Shown piece after piece: positions 1 through 12,887 of a stretch of DNA of 64,000 bases; the stretch's first letter is position 1, and each line of letters begins with the position of its first letter. Source of the stretch: Cladorrhinum sp. PSN259 (lineage: Eukaryota; Ascomycota; Sordariomycetes; Sordariales; Podosporaceae); contig MU867060.1 in assembly GCA_033725935.1 (NCBI GenBank), positions 1,268,922 to 1,332,921 of the forward strand, in the 5' to 3' direction. A model generated the notes under the pieces. That model was not told the DNA's origin. It saw only the letters and a program-made list of their open reading frames with translations, and searched no databases. The translations under genes were made by a program, and so were the position numbers.

Positions 1-234
1 GATTTGCGCGATATCGTCGTCGGCTCCCTACAACCACCAATCTCAACCACCACCCACCCCACAACGGACTTTTTTTTCCCCTCTACCTCGACGTCGACGG
101 CCCGCCGAACCACCCCTCCCACCCGACCCCGGATTTTATCGATCGAAAAGCTGAATTCGCCCGACCGATAGAAATCCATTTTAATTAATTCATACATACT
201 CTCTCACAACCCAACACCAACCACATAACCCATC
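1..234. promoter_or_regulatory. 5' flank of the ATP synthase g gene
   Basis: This gene-free leader is C- and CT-rich, as is common for promoters and 5' UTRs of highly expressed filamentous-fungal genes. It includes a T8 tract near 69 and an ACCAACCACATAACCCATC stretch just before the start codon. No TATA element can be assigned with confidence. Confidence 0.4.
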
Positions 235-1011
235 ATGTCCTTCTCTCTCGCCATGAGGCGGTCCGGCCTCTCCATGGGCCGTCAGGTCCTCGGTCGTCGC
301 TTCGAGTCTTCCGCTACCCAGAAGGCCGCCGAAACCGCCAAGCAGACTGCCGCCCAGGCCTCAAAGACTGCGTCCGAGTACTCGGCAAAGGCTCAGGAAG
401 GCCTGTCGCGCGCCGCCGCCGCTGCCGGTCCCGCCATCTCCAATGCCGCAAAGGGTGCTGCCGATGCCCTCGGCCGTGTCGGTGGTCCTGCAGGACGTAT
501 CGTTGGTTTAGTTGAGCGTATGCGAAGCCCCCCCCCTCTCTCTCTCCCTCTCCTTTTTTTCCAGTCGTTCACATGGGCTAACCACTCCCCCTCCCTTTTC
601 TCAGGCCAAACCCCCTCCGTCGTTTACTACACCAAGGTCGGCATTGAGGTAGCCAAGATTGTTTTCAGGGGCCAGAACATGTCTCCTCCGTATGTTTTCT
701 CTCCATCCCGCATACGTTTCTTTTGCAGTTTTACTGACTTGTACTTTTTTTAATATTTTATTAGTTCCGTTTCCACCTTCCAGACTTACTTCCAGAGCCT
801 CTGGAAGCAACTGCAGAACCCCTCGGCCTTCATTCAGTCCATCAGCAAGTCTGTCAACCCCCAGCAAGCGCGCAACATCTCGAGCACGCAGGTCATTGCC
901 GGCGGCGTCTTGCTCGCCGAGCTTCTCGGTTTCTTCACTGTGGGCGAGATGATTGGCAGGTTCAAGTTGGTCGGTTACCATGGCGAGGTTCACGGTGCTG
1001 CTCACCACTAA
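235..1011 (+). CDS. atp20: Mitochondrial F1Fo-ATP synthase subunit g
   Basis: Spliced CDS of 204 codons, exons 235-517, 605-689 and 765-1011; both introns have GTATG donors. Subunit g sits in the Fo membrane sector, where with subunit e it supports dimerisation of ATP synthase and shaping of cristae. The N-terminus is rich in Arg/Ser with no acidic residues (MRRSGLSMGRQVLGRRF), fitting a mitochondrial presequence. An Ala/Lys-rich amphipathic stretch follows, then the conserved VVYYTKVG region. The C-terminal membrane helix is around LLAELLGFFTVGEMIGRF, whose small-residue (Gly-x3-Gly-like) face is the known packing motif with subunit e. Length matches fungal Atp20. The start is the first ATG of the frame and the stop is TAA at 1009-1011. 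Exon junctions are read from consensus sites and continuity of the family sequence. Confidence 0.9.
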
Positions 1012-4000
1012 GGCAGGGTGGTTTGGGTTTTAAAAGGAGTGTGTGAGGGTTGTGTGTGGTTGGGGGTTGTTGTTGTGATGGATGGTTGTGGATGCTTGTA
1101 ACGATTACCAAAGGCGGTTTTTTTTTTCCTTTTATATTTTTCTTTGCAAAGGTTGTAGAGAAAATAAAAGGAAAAGGAGACAGAGAGAGAGAGAGAGCAG
1201 AGCGTGAAAAGGGGCAATTACCTGCAAACTATTTTTTTATTGTTTCTTCTTTTGTATTTTTTCAATACGCATAAAATGGGAAATAGACGATGCCGAAAAG
1301 AGAGAGAGAAACGGAAAATGGAAATGGATGGAAAGAGTGGTAGGTAGGCAGGCAGGTTTGGAAAGGTAAAAATAAAAGGTCCTCCTGTTTAGTAGGAGTT
1401 GTTTTTTGTGTGTGTCGTGGGTGGTGATAGAAATGTCACATAAAAACTAGACTGTTTTCATGCTGTTGTGTTCTAATTGTTTGTGTTCTTACACGTTTAC
1501 CGTCCTATGATTAACGGAAGTATAGTATGTATGTAACATTGATCAAACCTATGAGGAGTTTCACTTTTAAGGAGGGGGGGTTTTTTTTTTTCACAAACGT
1601 GATTCTTCTATGGTCACTTGGGCATGAAGCCAGGAAGGAAGGAAATGGTAACTGGAGATTTGCCATTTTCCCCAAGAAAGGTAGGTAGGTAGGTAGGTAG
1701 GTATATTTATAGCCGACTAGTTTGAAGAAGGTAAGCTCTGCCAATAAAGCTGAGTACTTTTCTTTTTTTTCTTTTTTTATTTACTGGGAAAGGAAAATGA
1801 AGAAAGAGCGAGAAAAAAAAAAAGGAGGGAAAAAAAAGGTAAGAAGCCGTTCATAGAAATGATAAAGGTTTCATGAAGCCCTTTTCTAATCAAGGGAGAT
1901 AGAAAAGAGAAAGAAGAAGAAAACGGAGACAAGGCGACCTAATTATGTCATGTAGATATATACTTCTCTCAACTTAATTATGTAAATGGCTTAAAACTCG
2001 GAAATATGGCTGACGGCTCAATGATATAATTTAAATATAGCGTGAGTATAAATGGTAATTATGCATTCTGTTGGATTTATTCAAACTCGGAGGTGCTAGA
2101 CTAAATTTTATTTTGTGTAATTTTTGTGTTTTCTTTTGTTTGAGGGAAATAGACGTGAGGTTTTTTATTGTAGTCTTGGATAAGAGCTTCGATTTGGATA
2201 CTATGTATGTACTTGAAACTATAACTTACGAAGGGGAGAGTAGAGTAGAGTAGAGCAGAGCAGAGCAGAGTAAAGCTGAATAGAGCTTGACTTGCTCACT
2301 TGTCATTTTGTACAAGTACTAATTAGGATGTTTCCTACGGGGAGAAGGAGCATGTGTAAACAGCTGTGCTCATCAAAGTCTACTTTTCTTTTTCAAGGAC
2401 AGTTTCGATACACGAGGGAGTTTTTCTCCGCACTCACTCACTCTTGCTGACGATGGTAACATGGTGCGGGAAGACATCTGCATCCAGCACAGTGTATGTA
2501 AAGTAACAATATAAGCGAAGAAATAGTATATTCCTGTATCTTATATGTACACTAACGAAAGTCTTACCACCCCAACCCCACACAGCCAACATTTGGCTTG
2601 TTAGTCCGTCAAGCTGATTGGATGGCTAACTGAATCTCGGTAAAAATAAAACGCATGGTTAGTTCGGTGAATGTGTTGTTTTTGTTGTTTTCTTACTTCG
2701 TAGGGTGGGGATGGGATAAGTTTTTCGGCCAAACAAACTGGAAAGTGGTGATGTGGTGGTGGTGGAGCTTGGAGAAATATCCTGGTTGTATGCGGAAGTA
2801 GAGAGATGGAAAACCCGCAAGTAGAGAGTGATTGGAATTTATCAAATGTTGTTGGTTCTGAGTATGCACCTGACCACGGATGTTTCTACGTTCTTTTTTC
2901 TGCGTTTTGTTTTGTAGGTTATCAACAAGTGTTTGTTCCCCCTTTCAACACCCAAACACCGGATCCGGTGTTCCGTTCCTTCTCCGATGAAGCCCAGCTA
3001 TGTCTCGGCGTGTGGTCAAGTTCAACAAGTCCTGCAAAAAAACAACAAAAAAAAAACACCGCAGACCGGTAATCAAGTTATGCAGTTGGTTGCAGACATG
3101 CAGACATTACTCTTTTCGCCTTTCCATTTCGGGCGTTTAAGCGTCTCTTCATCATGGACCGAGTGTTACATCAGTATTATGACTTTCCTTGTAGTGTCCA
3201 ACTCTGGTCGATGGTGTGCCTTGATTTGCATCAACGTCGTAAGCTGCGTTGTTCTTGCATGAGGTATGGATGTGACTTTAAACGGCGTAGATGATGTTAT
3301 ATGCCCTGTTGCAGGATAGAGAAGCGACATTGCGTCGAAGCGGAATTGTGCCCAGGAGTAAATGTACATATTCATCTATTGTCTGCGTGAGCTTAGCCGC
3401 TGTGCTCTCTGGGGATGGGGTGGTTGGTGCCTTCTTATAGCGGTTTTGAGCAGGTCCTACGATGACGGCTGTACCGAATTGTCGGGTACGGCACTCCATA
3501 AACCACCCCAAACAAAGGAAAGATGCTGTGTGTGAGACGGCCCGCCATCGAATCGAGATTTTGTTGCGTGGAGAGGTAAGCGGAAGCCCAGGCCAACTCA
3601 GTGTTTGTCACTGGAGAAGAAAGAGTCTGATGTTGCACCATGCGAATCCAATTGGGATTAATTGTCCGCATCTAACATACAAGAGGTGAATTGGACAGAA
3701 ACTAAACAACTTTTAGGACGTGAATCAACCAAACGCCATCAAAACAACCAGCCGGCTGTATGGTCCCAGTTTTAAAAGTGTATATATAATAACATGCCCG
3801 ATCCTGCCAGTACTCTTGAGTGGCAAGAACTGTCGTGGCGCAGACGCTGATAGCGGAGCGGGCATTATGAAGTGATGTACAAAGTGGTGAAACAGACGTA
3901 CAGGGGAGATTCGGTTTGCCTGGCCCTCAATGCAGGCCTGACGGGAAGGTCATGGATTTTGTTGTCCAGCACTGGAGACTGCCAACTGCATAAGCTGTAG

Positions 4001-4480
4001 GAATGGCTGTGGTAGTTAATGTGAAGGGATGGAACGCTCCTTCCGGGCTACGTCGTGCCATTGTTCCGCGGTCTCCAAGATGACTGTCGGGCTTTTAAGA
4101 GGACTCGAATTCGCCTCCAACGGGATCGCATACGTTGGCGGGATGGATGCTGCAGCAACCTCGGATCATATTGTGCGTCGTCCACAAAGCGCTCAACGCA
4201 TATTGGTCGCGGATTTGTCGTGGCGGGCATGTCAAATTTCGTCAAAGGATTTTCAGACTGTCTTTTCAGTGACGCCGAGCGCGCGCCCCTCTAGAGGCCT
4301 GGTTTGGACTCTCCCCCCTGTAAAATGAGGTGCTTAGAATGACGACACAACCCGAGCAATCATTCGTGAAAATAGGAAAGTTGTTCATCTTTCGCCCGGC
4401 TCCGTCGACCCTGGTGCCGCAGTGGATCAGGTCGACCAGCCTTGCTGGGCAAATGGTGGAAGCAAGTAAACGAGCCCGAC
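1012..4480. other. Gene-free stretch with simple repeats
   Basis: About 3.5 kb without a convincing gene. It is AT-rich with many A and T homopolymers. It holds a GGTA tetranucleotide run near 1680-1704 and a TAGAG/CAGAG pentanucleotide run near 2237-2275. Open frames are all under 140 codons and show no recognisable family. Confidence 0.6.
2237..2275. repeat. Pentanucleotide microsatellite (TAGAG/CAGAG)
   Basis: Roughly eight tandem 5-bp units shift from TAGAG to CAGAG, seen directly in the sequence. It lies in AT-rich intergenic DNA with no coding role. Confidence 0.85.
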
Positions 4481-5644
4481 TCACTGTGGTTTTCTGGCTG
4501 TGAAAATATGACTGAACCTCGAGGTCAGTAAACAGGTTCAAAGATTGACTTGAAAAATCAGACCAGAACTCACACTCTGACATATGCATGAAATTCCTTG
4601 GAATGAGTTTCGGCGTATACCTGATCGATAAAATCATTGATCTCGGCTGCCGACCTGTCAAGTCCTCGCGCAAAGGGGGCCAGACTTAACGCTTGGTAAC
4701 CGGTGCGCATTGACAAATCGAACCATCGGCCAAGCTCCCTGCCACGACGGTCTGATGGCCATGCGTTGAACGGAACCTGCAATATCTCCTCTCGAATGTC
4801 GGTGAAGCCAGCGTCGGCAAGGCGCTGTTTCGTTAGATTGCTGTCCAGGCGCAGGGAGCGCCCATAGTTGTCCATGACCTCAAGCAGCTCATTCGCCCAC
4901 CTCTCAACCAGACTGCCCTCAATGGCTGTAGCCGGATCGTCGGTGCGGGGAGTCCAGTCTATCTCGACATGTTCAATATGGCCGGTAAAGGGCTTCAGAT
5001 GCCTGTAAACCTCGTTGTACATTGTCGGCCAGCTCGCGATGCTTCCGTTTAGCATGCGCAGATGGATGAGATCCCAGGAGCCTGGTTCCAAGTCTTGCCA
5101 GGAGGTTTCGATATCCTTTTGAATGAATCGAATGTTTGACGGGATGCTACAATGAATCAGCCCCAGAAGGCCAGCGAAACAGAAGCGGTACTTGCAACTT
5201 ACAATTCGGGCTGAATAAAACTCAGATCTATCCCAAGAACTTGTCCGTTTGGGTATTTGCTGTGCCCACATGATAAGTCTCATGGGAAGAATCCAGGCGA
5301 ATGGGAATCTATGACTTACTCGGCTATATCAATACCCCAGATTCCTGTTCCGCAGCCAACATCAAGGATGCGTGGGTTGGTCGGGTCGGGGAGCGGTGCA
5401 CTGTGAAGAGCGTCTCTGCGAAGGACGAGGAACAGTTTATGGAGGATATCCAGGCGCTCCAGTTCGACCTTCAATGGCGGTCAGTTGTGACTACACAGCA
5501 ACCATATCTCAACGAGGGTTGTCTCACCTCATCGACGGGAGTCATGCATCTCCCTCGTCGAAAACTTCCGTACCATCTCCCGTTCTCTGGATAGGCATCC
5601 ACGGTGCGGTTCACAATTTGCGCCCCGCTGTTGGTGAGGATCAT
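4481..5644 (-). CDS. LaeA-like SAM-dependent methyltransferase
   Basis: Five exons on the minus strand (5644-5528, 5468-5320, 5259-5203, 5146-4574, 4511-4481) give 308 aa. LaeA-family proteins are nuclear methyltransferase-like regulators of secondary metabolism and development that work with velvet proteins. Evidence: the N-terminal YPENGRWYGSFRRG element matches the ENGR-Y-G signature before the fold; SAM motif I is LDVGCGTGIWGIDIA near residues 74-88; then KYPNGQVLGIDLSFIQPE, WDLIHLRMLNGSIASWP and VEIDWTPRTDDP. The last exon supplies VHIFTARKPQ, the usual C-terminal ending, which a simple ORF reading misses because it runs to a stop inside intron 4. It lacks the long disordered N-terminus of canonical LaeA, so it may be a paralogue. 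The start at 5644 is the nearest in-frame ATG; a further upstream exon cannot be excluded. No biosynthetic backbone gene lies nearby. Confidence 0.82.
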
Positions 5645-8600
5645 GTCAGTCTTGAGGCCCCAATTTACCGTCTCATGAAAACTGTGTCACTCACATTAGA
5701 GACGACTCGCCCTGTCGAGACATGGCTGCCATATTTCGGCACCACAAACTTCACCAGACCCTTGAATTTGTGTCACAGTTCAAGTATTAACGATGGTACA
5801 AAATCTGTAAAAAACAATATTTAGCTGGGCACAATGCCAGGTAAGCAGAGTAATATGGGGCATTTGGGTGAGAATGAGACATGTTGGATCATACCGGAGC
5901 AAAGTCCGGTGGTTGGAATGCACAATGAGGAAAAGAATAGACAGACAGTGACTGAGTGTATCGGGCCACAACATTAGGGTGAGATACCATCTCACAGCGA
6001 TCGGACAATTGACCAGGCAATGGAAACCAATTGAAGCGGAGAAATACCAAAGCACTTACCAACAAGAAACGTGAGGTAGCGAGCGTGAGAGACAGCAAGC
6101 GGCGTTGTTGGTCTTTCCTTAGCCAACAGCGGCTTCACAGACACGGGATGAGGCGTCGTGGTGGTGGTGGTGTTGGTGGTGGTGTGGTGTGTGGTGTGGG
6201 TGGGTGTCCACGGTGGCGCGGCGGGCAAGCGGGTGTGGATGGGGAGCGGAGAGGCAGGGAATGAGCGTTGCTTGCTGCCTTTAAAGGGACGGGAATCCGG
6301 ATGGAAAAGCGCGATGTTGCAGCCAACGGCGCAGACGGGAGATTCGACAAGCTGCAAATTTGAAGAAAAAATACAGTGGACGCTCCGCTCAAGCACTGAG
6401 CTTTTGTTCCTGCAGCTCGTCCACTGGAACCTGGAAGCCCCAGACCACCCCTGGAATTAGAAGTACGGTGTGTAGGCGGTCCTCGGATATTGGCCCTCCA
6501 CGTCTCTCTAGGCAGGTTCTGACCGTTGTAAGCGGCGTCCAGGGTTCGTGCGGACGGAACCTGGGTGGCTGTTGAAAAAAAAAAGGGAAAAAAAAAAAAA
6601 AAAAAAAAAAAAAAAGGAATGACGCGCAGGACGGGAGTCGGCTACGGCTCGTCGAGGAACCAGAGCAGATGGATGTCGGGGGTGGGTGGGGTGTGCAGTG
6701 CAGTGGTTGTTGTTAAATAGGCGCTCCCCACACACATACTGTACGCACAAACACAACGTCTTTTTGTAGGATGCAATGTCGGCGCAGGGGAAAAGATGAT
6801 TGCCATACGGTTGGGAAGGAAGGAAGGAGCAGAGCAGAGCAGACAGGACTCGATAAATAAAGAATCCACCCCGGTCCCTAGGTTGAAACCTGAAGTGCAC
6901 TTTTGGTTTGCTTGGTTGTGGTGGACCTCCACTCTAAGATCTTACGCTCTCGCTCCCTTTTTTTAAACCCCTTCCCTGCGTCCCGATGGGATGGATTTGT
7001 CCCCAGTCAGCAGCGCACCAGCCACTCAGAATCCGGCGTCATAGTTCCCGTTCCTATATCCAGCACTCCAAGACTGACTTGCCGCCCAGTGCGAAGTACA
7101 CAGGTACTGTACATGTACGTACATGCACCTCGCTCTGTAAAAAAGGAGATCTTTTCCGGAAAACATCTCCTGCAGAAAAGATTATTTCTACACGACCAAG
7201 GTCTGAGCGTCGAGTTCGGGTCCGGATTTTGCTTGGTCTTTCTTGCATTCCGTCACCTGGCCACCATCACACCATCATTCTGGTTGACAACAAAGCAGCA
7301 GCAGCTCCGATCACTTGGTCTTCCAGAGCTTGGGGAGGCTACGAAGTCCGAGAGTTCTGTATTCATAGACCTGGTGAAGTCGGTTCCAAACTGTCGGGTC
7401 GAGACAAAGACAAAGCGTCCAATCAAGCTCGAGGAGAGGCCGCACAAAGGTTCATCAATTGAAAAACCACATGCTGACAGCGGACGGCACGGACATTGGA
7501 CAGCGGACACCGGACAGCAGATAACTCCCCTCACTGCCGTCTCCAGCGGGCAAGCATGACGCCGTTTCAACGCGTCGTCCCAGGTTATGTTATCTCAAGG
7601 CGTAAGTACCGAGTAGTGCCCCGTACCCTCCGTTCGTGATTCTTCTTTTGTTTTTGCTTTTTCTGCGCAAGCCGTTGTGGGGCTCTCCACCGTTTCAAAC
7701 TCCTCCCATTTCTAGAAAAGGAAATGCCGGCTAACGTTGGTGCGACTTCTTTGTCTCGGCCGTTTTATCTTGACAAGCTGACCTGCACGGTTTCCTCGTC
7801 GAGCTTCCATGAAAAAGAGGGAAAGAAGCACGCCCCGCCCCTCGGCTGGGTACCCTGCAAAGTAGGTATCCACCAGATCCCTGAACGGTTTGTTTCGATC
7901 GATCCTTCAACGGGCAGGCGACTAGGCGACATCGGAATCGAGCATTCGGATAGCAAAGACGGAGGTGTCTTTGTTGGATGCTTGCATGAGCATTTCCGGT
8001 GACATAGTTCGACAGGAGACCTCGAAATTGCGAATCGCAGGATGCGGGATGAGTGTACCTCCCCGTATTCGATTTCATCAACTCCACTCAGATACTGTCC
8101 GCCAAGCACGACACCAGCCCCTGGCGGGGAAACAGGGAAACCAGCGATTTCTATTCGTTACCGACTGGCTGGAACGCCCCGCCTCTAGTCATCTGCCAGC
8201 GAATGAAGGGGATCGGGCTGATTGCCCCTCGTCCACATGTCTCACCCAAGTTTCTCTCGAATCCTCAAGGTTGACCTTTGAGCACCGCCGAGTCTGCCGA
8301 GTCCACCAATACCTCACCACGGAAGAGTCTCCTGGGTCACGGGGTTGGCTTGTTTACACCATACTATCAACACAGTGCGGCCGACATCATCGCCATCTCC
8401 CACGGTCATTGACGGCGCCATCCCCGCATGCGGCATGGTCAAGGTCGCGCGATACCACCAGGCAAGGAAATTTGAACTGTGCGACATCAATTGATACATT
8501 CGCCTGTACATCCCCTTCAGCTTTGACCGCCATTTCTCCGCGAGACGCAAACAGAAGAGGGACTCCAATTGGCTCATCCGTATCACGGCTGATTCTCTCT

Positions 8601-10797
8601 CAACAGCATCTCCACTGACCCAGCAAGATGTTGTGCCTCAATCTCGGTACCAATCTACCTTCCCAGCGAGCTGGAATTGGCCCCCAATCTCATAAAACAT
8701 TGTCAGGCAAACATACTAAGTTTGAACTTTCTTGTCATACTTTCCGAGATGCTCGGTCCCTTCAAAACCATACTATTGCCCGGCACACCAAGATGAGGCA
8801 TTATTTCGCTTTGTTTCAAACAGTCCACGGTTCGTATTCTTAAACTTGTTGGGCCCAAGATATTCCATTCGCTGGCGTGTGTTTGGGTATCCTTGACAAC
8901 AAACCCAGACCCAGCCGGCCGGTATGGTGTACCTCCGCATTCCAGCCACCCTTGCACTCTTTTTCTCTCCCATGGGTGCTCATCACTTCAAGCCTCGGGC
9001 CGGCCGGTTCGGTGTGTGGTGGCCCAGCAATATCTGGTGTAGTGTAATCTGTTGATCCCTGGAAAGGATGGATGCGATGACTGAGGGGTGTGCATGGAAC
9101 ACAGTGGGCCGGGTCCTGTACACACGTACCGGATGGACACACGTACCGAATGGACACACGTACCGAATGGACACACCTACTGGATGGACACACCTACTGA
9201 ATGGACACACGTACCGAATGGACACACGTACCGGATGGACACACGTACCGGATGAAACTTGATTATTTACCTGCTTTTAAGGATTTGGCTGCTGTGGGAT
9301 GCTACGCAGCACAAGGCACTCATCAAAACGATATCTTCTTGTTCGACGAAGCACAAGATTGCGATCATCCGCAACACAAAGCTCCCAGTTACAAGGGAGC
9401 TGGCGTGGGGGCCGTATGTGATGAAGATTATGCGTGACTAAAGGTGAGTCACGAGAGGTTCTGCTGGCCGCATTGAAACTTATAGGGAAAGAGGGATTAA
9501 AAGTAAGGCGCAGCTCCTCAAAATATACCAAAACCCAGAGATGAAGGAATCACATGGCTCTCCTCAACCCTTGAACAACAAACTCTTGGCTCCCATCAAA
9601 CAAGCTCTTATTTGATGTCCAATCCAGACACTCCCTGACAAGCCACCTCCTCTGCAGAGTACTCATCTGTTCCATCAACATCACATGGATCCTTCCGAGG
9701 TCTTCCTTCGGCCACTGGGCATCACGTCAGGCCCTTCTCGACAACGCATCGCCATTCGATGCAAAAGAACCGGCAGTACCAGCTTGACAGTCAAGTGGTA
9801 CGAACACGGGCCATCATGCACGGTACTTTAGAGACCTTGGTTATCTGTTCCAGCAACCTATCGAACCCGAAGACCGGGCACTGTACCATCTGTAGTGATC
9901 GATAAATATATCGCAGACCCGCCAGTCCGGTTGGTGGGAAGTCGCTAGGGGGATTTTCGTTCAAGGGTGAAGAACCGAATGCTTGCCGTACAGTATAAAA
10001 AGGCCCTTTGGTGGTATTGCAAAACGACACAGCCAGATTTTTGCTGCGGTTACACATTACCACTTGCTTACGTCTCTACAGCGTCGGTAACTTTCTTCAC
10101 TTGTACTGTAGCAAGTGCAAGCAGAGCCGCTCTGTATACTTGCTGACTTGCGATTCGTTAGATTTACGAGCAAGAAGGATTTGGAAGGCGTTAGGGATCG
10201 CGGACTGTGAGACTCACTCCAAAACAATCACTTTTTCGGTCATGAGCCATTTGATATGTCAGGCGTAAATGGAACTTTCGGAAGGTTAGGGAGGGAATAG
10301 GGCCGCAGAGTCCTTGAGGATATGTGATTAATCGCGTGTTATATTTGATGTTTTTTTTTACCTTCGAAACGATTCGTCATCGTGTACAAATGTCAACGCA
10401 TACGAGGTAATTGACATTTTCCAATCGCATAACGAGATTTTAGTTGCACGAACAGAGAAACGGATGGACGCCTTTGTTTTTTTTTACGTGGAAGTTGAGG
10501 CATTTGAGAAAACAAGGACTTTGATCCTATCTACTAGGTTTCTCCTCAAATGTTTCAGTTTAAATTGATGCAGTGTATAAGACCTTTGGTGACACACAAA
10601 AGTCTCACCCAACACCGACATGATGCCGAATAGGGGGCTGACAATTACCCAAACAAGGGTAAACAATATAAAACAACTGGAGAATTATTGTCATGGATTG
10701 ATACGATACTCTTTAAATCTTTAAACTCACTCCCTCACTCCCTTATTTGCCCCCGATTCCTAAAGGTTTTTTTTTGGGGGTTTTTTTTTTCGTTTGC
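5645..10797. other. 5.2-kb gene-free stretch
   Basis: No recognisable gene. It includes a GGT/GTG-rich run near 6157-6210, a long A tract near 6575-6615, many C/T-rich segments and the 17-bp minisatellite listed separately. The longest open frames (6903-7559 and 7965-8618, about 218 codons each) have mixed composition, no family motif and heavily overlapping alternative frames. Confidence 0.55.
9121..9256. repeat. Minisatellite, eight 17-bp units
   Basis: Eight head-to-tail units of CACACGTACCGGATGGA occupy 9121-9137, then every 17 bp to 9256. Variants differ at two main places: CGTACC versus CCTACT, and GGATGGA versus GAATGGA. Units 4 and 5 share the CCTACT variant, showing that the array grew by local duplication. 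Since 17 is not a multiple of three the array cannot encode a peptide repeat. Its role is unknown; it lies in gene-free DNA. Confidence 0.95.
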
Positions 10798-12887
10798 TCA
10801 GCTTTTCTCCTCCTTTCCTTGAACTTCCCCTTCGGTTGGAACGCCATGCAAAACCTCGGGGCCATTCTCATCGTGAACATAAAGAGACATGACCTTTGGC
10901 CCTGGGTAATGCTTGTTAGCATGCAACACCCACCAAAGTCCCGTGATTGCCACCACTCCGGCTAGAATGACCGAGTTGTAATTCATGATCTCGGCGTTGG
11001 TCGGCATTGCGTATGCTATGTAAATATAAAAAGTTAGCTCACTCACTGTCTTTTGTAATCATGCATGTACAGATCATCGAGGGAAAAAAAAAAAAAACTT
11101 ACGGAAACAGTAAAATATGTCAAACAGCGTAATGAACAAGACAGCCAAGATGTTGACGGGCATCCCAAACTTGCCCAAATGGAAAGGCCCCTTGGGGAAG
11201 TTTTTCCTTCCCGTCAATATGTGCGCGGTGAACGGAATGGCATAGGACACGGTAGTGAGGATGATGAACGAGCCCGTCAGGTTCAGGAAGGCGACCTCGC
11301 TTCCTAACGGGATCGCTCCGATACCCGAAGCCACGACAGCTATTTAACTCGTTAGTTCATACCTTTACTGAAAAGAGGGCCATGTGTGTATGTAGCATCG
11401 TGCTTACCAACAAACAAAGTAGCAGGAACAGGACAGCTCAACCTCTCATTCACTCGACTAAACACCTTGGACAAGGGCACGGCGTTGTCTCTTGCCAACG
11501 CCCAGTAAAGCCTCGAGATGGTCAACATCGTCCCGATGCAGCACAGCATCGACGCGCACCAGATGATGAACAGCAGCCCGAAGGTCGCTCCGAGGTTGGG
11601 GTTTCCTTGGCTGTCGGCTGTGGCTTGCAGGTAAATATCGACCAGAGGGTAGGTGTTTATCCCTCCTTGGAGGATTCCCAGGTCGGTGATGGCGTAGCAG
11701 AGCACGATGGCGAAGCAGAAGGCGTCTGTACATACGATATCAGTCATGACTGCACGTGACAATTCTCCTTCTTTTTGTTTTTCGAGTCAAAAGAAAAAAA
11801 AAAAAAAAGACTTACACAAAAATCCCAACCCAATCTGCAACCCAATAGCGATAGGTAAATCCCTCCTCGGATGGGGCAACTCTTCAGCCATGTGCGTGAT
11901 GGCATCTAATATCTGTTCATCAGCCCATCACCCTTTCCCATATTCATAAGTAAAAAAAAATAAAAATTTAACATACCAGGAGTCCCAATAGTGAAAGCCC
12001 CATTCAGCACCCCAAGCAAGAACGCAACACCGCCACTCCATCCGGTCAAATTATTCTCCTCAAAGCTCCTCCAAACAAAGTCGTCGCTCGCTCTCGACTT
12101 TGGCATGGCCGCCAAAACAATTATCGTCACGACCCCTCCGACAATGACGAAAAACATGCCCGCCTGCTGAGTGTACGGCAAGATTCTGTTCCCCCAAATC
12201 ACCATCCCCGCGCAGATCCAGAGCACCAAGAGGTAAGCGACGTAGCTGTGCCACGCCTGAAAAACGTAGGCGTCGCGGTGGTAGATGACGTACATGTTTA
12301 GCGAAATATTGGCCGTGATCTGGACCAGAGCGGCCAGGTCGAAAATCCAGCCGTAAAAGTTTATCCAGCCAGTGAAGAAACCCGTGATGCGTCCGTGAGT
12401 TGGGCCGGCCGCTATCGTTGCCCAGTGGTAGACGCCTGCGGCTGTTGGGATTGAGGATGCGAACTTGTTAAGAAAGTGTGTTAGATGGAAGGGTAAAAAA
12501 AAAAAAGGTAGAGAAAATTTTATTTACTTCTGCTAAACCCAAACCTATAAATGAATAGTAAAAGAGTGCTACGATTAGACCGAATATTAAACCCGGGGGA
12601 CCGCCGTTTACTTTTATTGTTAGAAAGATTTATGTATGGGATTTAGTTATATAAAAGAGTTTAAAAATAAAAAACATACGGATAGATACAGAAATAGACG
12701 ACCCCAAAGCAACCCAGGCATTATCGACCGTCAAGGCGATTCCGGCAAGTCCCAGGAGCGAGTACTGCCTCTTGAGCTGATCCCGATAGCCCGAGTGGTT
12801 GACTACGACGCCGTTCTCGACCGCTGCTACCGTTTCGTCTTCTGACCCGCCGTCGATGGGAGGTTTGGCGGTTGTTGGGTCAGTCAT
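10798..12887 (-). CDS. APC-superfamily permease (choline/GABA/amino-acid type)
   Basis: Seven exons (12887-12680, 12610-12528, 12463-11977, 11905-11816, 11725-11408, 11339-11103, 11015-10798) give 546 aa. It is an integral membrane importer of the fungal amino-acid/choline transporter group (Hnm1/Uga4-like), probably at the plasma membrane. Visible features: a hydrophilic N-terminus, the first helix region LLGLAGIALTVDNAWVALGS, the second with GGPPGLIFG, then EFASSIPTAAGVYHWA (the SxxPxxGGxYxW-like signature of this group), FTGWINFYGWIFD, the intracellular THMAEELPHPRRDLPIAI loop typical of the family, and further hydrophobic segments to about twelve helices. The C-terminus is short and charged. 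Substrate cannot be set from sequence; choline, GABA and amino acids are all possible. It is divergently arranged with the Utp4 gene. Splice sites keep the frame across all six introns. Confidence 0.85.

Noticed and set aside
6903..7559. 218-codon open frame in the gene-free stretch
   Set aside because: No recognisable domain, no sensible codon bias, and overlapping frames of similar quality.
7965..8618. 217-codon open frame starting at a non-ATG codon
   Set aside because: Begins at TTG, shows no family sequence, and other frames are equally open.
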